Assembly: GCA_902767395.1 (NCBI GenBank)
Contig: CACXHI010000198.1
Location: 1-9,290, forward strand
Reading direction: 5' to 3'
From: Oscillospiraceae bacterium
GTDB taxonomy: Bacteria; Bacillota; Clostridia; Oscillospirales; Oscillospiraceae
Length of the DNA stretch: 9,290 nucleotides
Below, piece by piece: positions 6,224-9,290 of this stretch. The notes beneath the pieces were generated by a model. The model saw nothing but the letters and a program-made list of their open reading frames with translations, did no database searches and was not told where the DNA came from. The translations under genes and the position numbers were made by a program. How positions within the stretch are numbered: the stretch's first letter is position 1; each line of letters opens with the position of its first letter.

Positions 6224-7279
6224 ATGGAGAATTCAGAGAGATACGCCGCATTGGCGAAGGTTCTGCCCGTCTGGTTTTCCGCGCACGCGCGGGCGCTTCC
6301 CTGGCGGCAGGATCGGGAGCCGTTCCACGTCTGGCTCTCGGAGGTCATGCTCCAGCAGACGCGGGTCGAGGCCGTGAAGGGCTACTATGCGCGCATCCTC
6401 GCCGCAGTGCCCGATCTTCCCACGCTGGCAGGGGCCGATCCGGAGCTTCTGCACAAGCTCTGGGAGGGACTGGGCTACTATTCCCGGGTGCGGAATCTGC
6501 AAAAGGCCGCACAGGTGGTTTTATCTGACCACGGAGGCGTTTTCCCCCGCAGTCTGCAAGCCGTGCGGGCTCTGCCCGGCATCGGAGACTACACCGCTGG
6601 GGCGATCTGCTCCATCTGTTACGATCTGCCCACGCCGGCGGTGGACGGGAACGTGCTGCGCGTTGTGACCCGGCTGACGGGAGATGGGCGCTGTGTGGAC
6701 GAGCCGGCTGTCCGGCGGGATCTGACTGCGAAGCTCGCTGCCGTCTACCCCGCGCAGGGGGCCGGGACGCTGACGCAGGCTCTGATGGAACTGGGGGCCA
6801 CGGTCTGCGTGCCGAACGGCGCGCCGAAATGCGGAGAATGTCCTGCGGCGGACTTCTGCACCGCCCGGGAAACGGGAGGCTGGGAACGCCTCCCTGTGCG
6901 GGCAAAAAAACGCGCAAGGCGGGAAGACAAGCTGACCGTCTTTGTGCTGACCTGCGACGGCGCGCTGGCGCTCCGCAAGCGCAAGGCCAGCGGTCTTCTG
7001 GCCGGTCTCTGGGAGTTTCCGAACGTCCCCGGCTGGCTGGAGGCCCAGCAGGCGCTGGATCTGGCCGCCCAGTGGGGGCTCCGCCCCCGCGCGCTGGAAA
7101 AGCAGGTCGAGCGCACCCATATCTTTACCCACGTACAGTGGGACATGCGCTGCTTCTATCTCTCCTGCGCAGAGCGGGCGGAAGGCTTTTTCTGGGCCGA
7201 CGAGGCCGCTCTCGACGGGCAGTTCGCCCTGCCCACGGCCTTTCGGATGTTCCGTCCGGCGCAAAAGCCTTCGGACTGA
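6224..7279 (+). CDS. mutY: A/G-specific adenine DNA glycosylase MutY
   Basis: 351-residue MutY, a base-excision-repair enzyme that removes adenine paired with 8-oxoguanine. Catalytic Glu40 lies in SEVMLQQT. The helix-hairpin-helix is ALPGIGDYTAGAI (116-128), with catalytic Asp141 in PAVDGNV. The [4Fe-4S] ligands are Cys195, 203, 206 and 212. Spacing is C-X7-C-X2-C-X5-C, one residue longer than the C-X6-C of E. coli, because of the segment CVPNGAPKC. The C-terminal NUDIX-like domain that reads 8-oxoguanine starts near residue 235 and holds FTH (301-303), where many MutY proteins have FSH. Length is typical. The ATG has GAGAGG 5 to 6 bases upstream and a consensus promoter. DUF1292 follows 73 bases downstream on the same strand. 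Confidence 0.96.
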   Translation: MENSERYAALAKVLPVWFSAHARALPWRQDREPFHVWLSEVMLQQTRVEAVKGYYARILAAVPDLPTLAGADPELLHKLWEGLGYYSRVRNLQKAAQVVLSDHGGVFPRSLQAVRALPGIGDYTAGAICSICYDLPTPAVDGNVLRVVTRLTGDGRCVDEPAVRRDLTAKLAAVYPAQGAGTLTQALMELGATVCVPNGAPKCGECPAADFCTARETGGWERLPVRAKKRARREDKLTVFVLTCDGALALRKRKASGLLAGLWEFPNVPGWLEAQQALDLAAQWGLRPRALEKQVERTHIFTHVQWDMRCFYLSCAERAEGFFWADEAALDGQFALPTAFRMFRPAQKPSD

Positions 7280-7352
7280 GCAATTCCTTCCTTCTTACAA
7301 ACCGGGCCATGCGCCTGTTCTGAACCTACAATTCATTTATGGAGGCAATGCT

Positions 7353-7613
7353 ATGGCAACCAACGCATACAGCGAAGACCAGATCCTCACGCTGGAGTTT
7401 GACGACGGCGTTCGCTTTGACTGCGGCATCATGGGCATTTTCGAGGTAGAAGGCAAGGACTACATCGCACTCGAAGCCCTTGACGGCAGCGAGGACGTGT
7501 ACCTCTACGGCTATAAGCCCACCGAGGACGACTTTGAGCTGCTGGCCCTCGACGAGCCGACCTTTGAAAAGGTGGCCGCCGAGTTTGAAAGCCTGCAGGA
7601 TGAGCCGCTGTAA
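7353..7613 (+). CDS. DUF1292 family small acidic protein
   Basis: 86-residue acidic protein of the DUF1292 family, common in Firmicutes as a short stand-alone protein (for example B. subtilis YrzB). Recognisable features are an initial beta-strand pair (LTLEFDDGVRFDCGIMGIFEV), then GKDYIALEAL, then DVYLYGYKP and an acidic C-terminal helix (FEKVAAEFESL). No catalytic residues are evident and the family's function is not known. The ATG is preceded by GGAGG with 7 bases spacing. A TACAAT at 7327-7332 could be a -10 box, but no -35 is found at the right distance, so it may simply be co-transcribed with mutY. A strong hairpin terminator follows 20 bases after the stop. Confidence 0.9.
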   Translation: MATNAYSEDQILTLEFDDGVRFDCGIMGIFEVEGKDYIALEALDGSEDVYLYGYKPTEDDFELLALDEPTFEKVAAEFESLQDEPL

Positions 7614-7633
7614 GAACCAAAAACAGACGTATA

Positions 7634-7674
7634 AAGACGGAGCCGGGCGTGACGTCCCAGCTCCGTCTTGTTTT
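7634..7674 (+). terminator. Intrinsic terminator after mutY-DUF1292
   Basis: A perfect 10-bp stem, AAGACGGAGC (7634-7643) with GCTCCGTCTT (7660-7669). A possible inner GGG/CCC extension follows, then GTTTTC on the plus strand. On the minus strand it is followed by TTTATACG and a later T-run, so it could also serve the convergent sigG transcript ending at 7704, more weakly. Confidence 0.85.
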
Positions 7675-7703
7675 CGATCTTCACGACGGTTTTTCTTGGT
7701 TAC

Positions 7704-8480
7704 TTACGACACGATCTCCCTCCGCAGGCGGTTGAGCGCGCCCTTTTCCAGACGGGAGACCTGCGCCTGCGAAATGCCGATGGCTCTTGCGACCTCGACC
7801 TGCGTTTTACCGTCATAGTAGCGCAGGGCGAGGATGTTTTTTTCCCGCTCCTCCAGTGAAGCCATGGCGTCCTTGAGGGCAAGCTGCTCCAGCCAACGCT
7901 CGTCGCTGTTGCGCGGATCGCTGATCTGATCCATCACCAAAAGCGGGTCGCCGCCGTCGCTGTGCACCGGCTCGTAGAGAGAAACCGGCGCGGAGATGGC
8001 GTCCATGGCCTCCGATACTGCGGAAAGCGGAAGATTCATCGCCTTCGCCAGCTCCTCCAGCGTGGCCTCCCGCCCCAGCTCCGCCAGGAGCCGCTCCTTG
8101 CACTGAAGCACCCGGTAGGCCGTGTCCCGAACAGACCGACTCACCCGGATCGTCGAATTGTCCCGCAAATACCGGCGAATCTCTCCGCAGATCATCGGAA
8201 CGCCGTAGGTGGAGAATTTGACGTCCAGATTGGGATCAAAGTTTTGAATGGCCTTGAGCAGACCCACGCAGCCCACCTGAAACAGGTCGTCGGGATTTTC
8301 GCCCCGGCTGGAAAAGCGCTGGATGACCGACAGCACCAGCCGCAGATTTCCCTCGATGAGCTTCTGCCGCGCTTCCCTGTCCCCCGCCCGGCTCCGGCGC
8401 AGGAGATCCTCCGTCTCTCCGGGCTTCAACGTGCTGAGCTTCGCGGTGTTTACCCCGCAGATTTCTACCTTTGCCTGCAT
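7704..8480 (-). CDS. sigG: Sporulation sigma factor SigG (late forespore)
   Basis: 258-residue RNA polymerase sigma factor that drives late forespore genes during endospore formation. The N-terminus KVEICGVNTAKL is the signature segment of sigma-G and distinguishes it from sigma-F. Region 2 covers about residues 44-110 (NLRLVLSVIQRF, DDLFQVGCVGLLKAI, KFSTYGVPMICGEIRRYLRD). Region 3 follows, with SLYEPVHSDGGDP at 167-179. Region 4.2 is the helix-turn-helix at about 225-250 (KTQVEVARAIGISQAQVSRLEK). Length matches B. subtilis sigma-G (260). The frame stays open to 8660, but the ATG at 8480-8478 is right: it has GGAGG 5 bases upstream and gives the conserved start, and the sigma-F/G promoter lies only 30 bases ahead. 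Glu43 occupies the position that is Asn45 in B. subtilis. The neighbour upstream is not spoIIGA-sigE, the usual arrangement. Confidence 0.96.
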   Translation of the reverse strand: MQAKVEICGVNTAKLSTLKPGETEDLLRRSRAGDREARQKLIEGNLRLVLSVIQRFSSRGENPDDLFQVGCVGLLKAIQNFDPNLDVKFSTYGVPMICGEIRRYLRDNSTIRVSRSVRDTAYRVLQCKERLLAELGREATLEELAKAMNLPLSAVSEAMDAISAPVSLYEPVHSDGGDPLLVMDQISDPRNSDERWLEQLALKDAMASLEEREKNILALRYYDGKTQVEVARAIGISQAQVSRLEKGALNRLRREIVS

Positions 8481-8481
8481 A

Positions 8482-8559
8482 GCATCCTCCCTGTTCGCGT
8501 TTCTCACGGTAGTATGTCCCACTGGAGGAAATTTCATGCAAACACGAACAGGAGGAAGC
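8482..8559 (-). promoter_or_regulatory. Inverted repeat that can hide the sigG ribosome binding site in read-through mRNA
   Basis: The arms are 8559-8540 and 8502-8482 (minus-strand order). In RNA, 13 consecutive pairs form between CCUGUUCGUGUUU and AAACGCGAACAGG (one is U-G). After a single bulged G, 6 of 7 more pairs form, involving the AGGAUGC part that contains the Shine-Dalgarno GGAGG. The 37-base loop is exactly the promoter (8539-8503). A transcript begun at that promoter lacks the first arm. The pairing is seen directly; the regulatory role is inferred. Confidence 0.7.
8510..8539 (-). promoter_or_regulatory. Composite sigma-F / sigma-G promoter of sigG
   Basis: On the minus strand GCATG (8539-8535) is followed after 18 bases by CATACTA (8516-8510), which fits the sigma-G consensus (G-H-A-T-R, 18 bases, CATWHTA). 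The same -35, with 15 bases to GGACATACTA (8519-8510), fits the sigma-F pattern (GG-N2-A-N-A-H-T-R at the -10). Transcription would start near 8503, giving a leader of about 24 bases. This agrees with the known logic of switching on by sigma-F and then autoregulation by sigma-G. Confidence 0.8.
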
Positions 8560-8621
8560 AAACCGAGGGCGGTGCTTTTGGATTGGGCGTATGGGGAAAC
8601 AAGGGAACCTGCGAGGTAGTA

Positions 8622-8640
8622 GGACAAGCATTGCCTGTCC
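8622..8640. repeat. Short imperfect palindrome downstream of the unknown gene
   Basis: GGACAAGCATTGCCTGTCC folds with five outer pairs (GGACA/TGTCC), one A-C mismatch and two or three inner pairs. It lies 17 bases after the stop of the minus-strand gene ending at 8657. No T-run follows on either strand, so it is not a standard intrinsic terminator. The preceding GTA and the shape recall short palindromic intergenic repeats seen in many clostridial genomes, but only one copy is present here. Confidence 0.35.
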
Positions 8641-8656
8641 GCCGGTGCGTTTGTGG

Positions 8657-9290
8657 TCATTCCAAATGTTGGGACACGTCCCAGTAGGCTTTCACGTAGT
8701 GTTGTTTTGCTATATCCACACCGTCAGGATAGGCCAGTGCGACGCGAAGTGCAAGCAGGACGGAACCATAAACACCATCGGAACGGTAGTTGAAAACATT
8801 GCCATAGTTCACAAAATGAATCTTCTTGCCATTTTGGTCATTCTCTTGATAGATATCTTTCAGCCGCTTGAAGCAGGGCATTTTCGGCAGATGCACTTCA
8901 TTTGCGTCAAAGCCGAGGTCTGCCTGTTCCCGATAATTCTGTTCTGTGCCTTCCTCCCGTCTGAGCTGCGCGAGTGCCGTGTCGAAGACGGTCAGGAACA
9001 GCTCCATACAGAGATATTCGCTCCCGTGCGTTTCTTCTCCGCAGGTCAGGCTGTGAACCAGCTCCGCCTTTTCCACCAGCGCAATGCGCTGCCGGATGTC
9101 GAAGCCCTCCAGAATTTCTGCCTTGAACCTGGCAACCTCCTTCCGTTCGGCATCCCCAGCGGATCGGAACCGCTCCACATAGGAGGCAAAGCGGCGGTCG
9201 AACAGGGCTGCGTCGTCCTTCCGAAGAGAACCCAACTCCAGCTTGAGCTCGAAGCTGATGAACTTTTTTTTCGGAATATGAGAATGCCAT
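8657..9290 (-). CDS. Unrecognised protein, C-terminal part (5' end at or beyond window edge)
   Basis: About 211 residues are open in this frame up to the window edge, ending at a TGA (8659-8657). I do not recognise the family. Visible features are a charged, mostly helical first half (KKKFISFELKLELGSLRKDD, then FDRRFASYVERF and ARFKAEILEGF), and a conserved-looking C-terminal block with LPKMPCFKRLKDIYQEND, KKIHFVNYGNVFNYRSDG, VLLALRVALAYPDGVDIA and KAYWDVSQHLE. There is no signal peptide or membrane segment in the visible part, so a cytoplasmic location is likely. The last 250 bases look less GC-rich than neighbouring genes. A run of eight A on the coding strand (9271-9264) lies near the start: an ATG at the very edge (9290) begins MAFSYSEKK in another frame and would join this frame if one A were missing. 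The true start is therefore uncertain. Confidence 0.7.
   Translation of the reverse strand, partial: WHSHIPKKKFISFELKLELGSLRKDDAALFDRRFASYVERFRSAGDAERKEVARFKAEILEGFDIRQRIALVEKAELVHSLTCGEETHGSEYLCMELFLTVFDTALAQLRREEGTEQNYREQADLGFDANEVHLPKMPCFKRLKDIYQENDQNGKKIHFVNYGNVFNYRSDGVYGSVLLALRVALAYPDGVDIAKQHYVKAYWDVSQHLE

Noticed and set aside
4467..6377. Very long plus-strand open frame of 636 codons
   Set aside because: It is antisense to the MFS gene. The product is rich in His, Arg, Gln and Gly with no recognisable motif, typical of the shadow frame of a GC-rich gene.
6521..7264. Minus-strand open frame opposite mutY
   Set aside because: Low-complexity Arg/Pro/Gly-rich translation with no ribosome site; mutY on the plus strand accounts for the region.
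7295..7332. Separate promoter for the DUF1292 gene
   Set aside because: TACAAT at 7327 is a plausible -10, but no -35 lies 16 to 18 bases upstream; the nearest TTACAA is about 26 bases away.
8482..8559. Invertible promoter (phase-variable switch) at the inverted repeat flanking the sigG promoter
   Set aside because: The segment between the arms is only 37 bases, the arms are imperfect, and no recombinase gene is nearby. A mRNA hairpin explains the structure better.
8480..8660. N-terminal extension of SigG of about 60 residues (open frame to 8660)
   Set aside because: It reads through the sigma-F/G promoter and the Shine-Dalgarno site. The conserved sigma-G start (KVEICGV) begins right after the ATG at 8480, and the length then matches the family.

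Overview
The window reads as a piece of chromosome from a GC-rich, endospore-forming member of the Clostridia, plausibly an Oscillospiraceae/Ruminococcaceae-type gut bacterium. That placement is an inference. It rests on a clear sporulation sigma factor G gene, strong Shine-Dalgarno sites (GGAGG type) on nearly every gene, small Firmicutes-type proteins (DUF1858, DUF1292), a clostridial-looking MutY, and G/C-rich third codon positions. I see no insertion sequence, phage gene, tRNA, rRNA or CRISPR array, and no gene-free stretch longer than 300 bases.

Layout, left to right. Positions 1-152 hold the start of a YebC/TACO1-family gene (minus strand) with its own sigma-A promoter. Positions 247-3169 hold a tightly packed minus-strand group: a MATE efflux pump, then trmK (tRNA A22 methyltransferase) overlapping it by ATGA, then a Nif3-like metal protein 20 bases on. 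Upstream of the MATE gene lies a small DUF1858 redox-type protein with a strong promoter, separated from MATE by a perfect 10-bp terminator or attenuator hairpin. Positions 3555-6098 hold a two-gene minus-strand operon: an MFS transporter with an unusually large extracytoplasmic loop, followed after 3 bases by a membrane-anchored glycerophosphodiester phosphodiesterase. From 6174 to 7613 the plus strand carries mutY and a DUF1292 gene, starting from a promoter placed back to back with the MFS promoter and ending at a hairpin terminator. From 7704 to the end the minus strand carries sigG and, upstream of it, the 3' part of a gene for a protein I do not recognise.

The most interesting region is the 176-base gap in front of sigG. 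It contains one promoter that fits both the sigma-F and the sigma-G consensus, arranged so that the two readings share a -35 and overlap at the -10. That promoter sits exactly in the loop of an imperfect inverted repeat of about 20 bp. In RNA, a transcript reading through from the upstream gene would fold this repeat and bury the sigG ribosome binding site. A transcript started at the forespore promoter would lack the 5' arm and leave the site open. This looks like a built-in filter that lets only forespore-initiated mRNA make sigma-G. From memory, a comparable device has been described for Bacillus subtilis spoIIIG behind spoIIG; here the upstream gene is different.

Most other genes are housekeeping: DNA repair of 8-oxoguanine mispairs (mutY), tRNA modification (trmK), translation or gene regulation (yebC), and transport.
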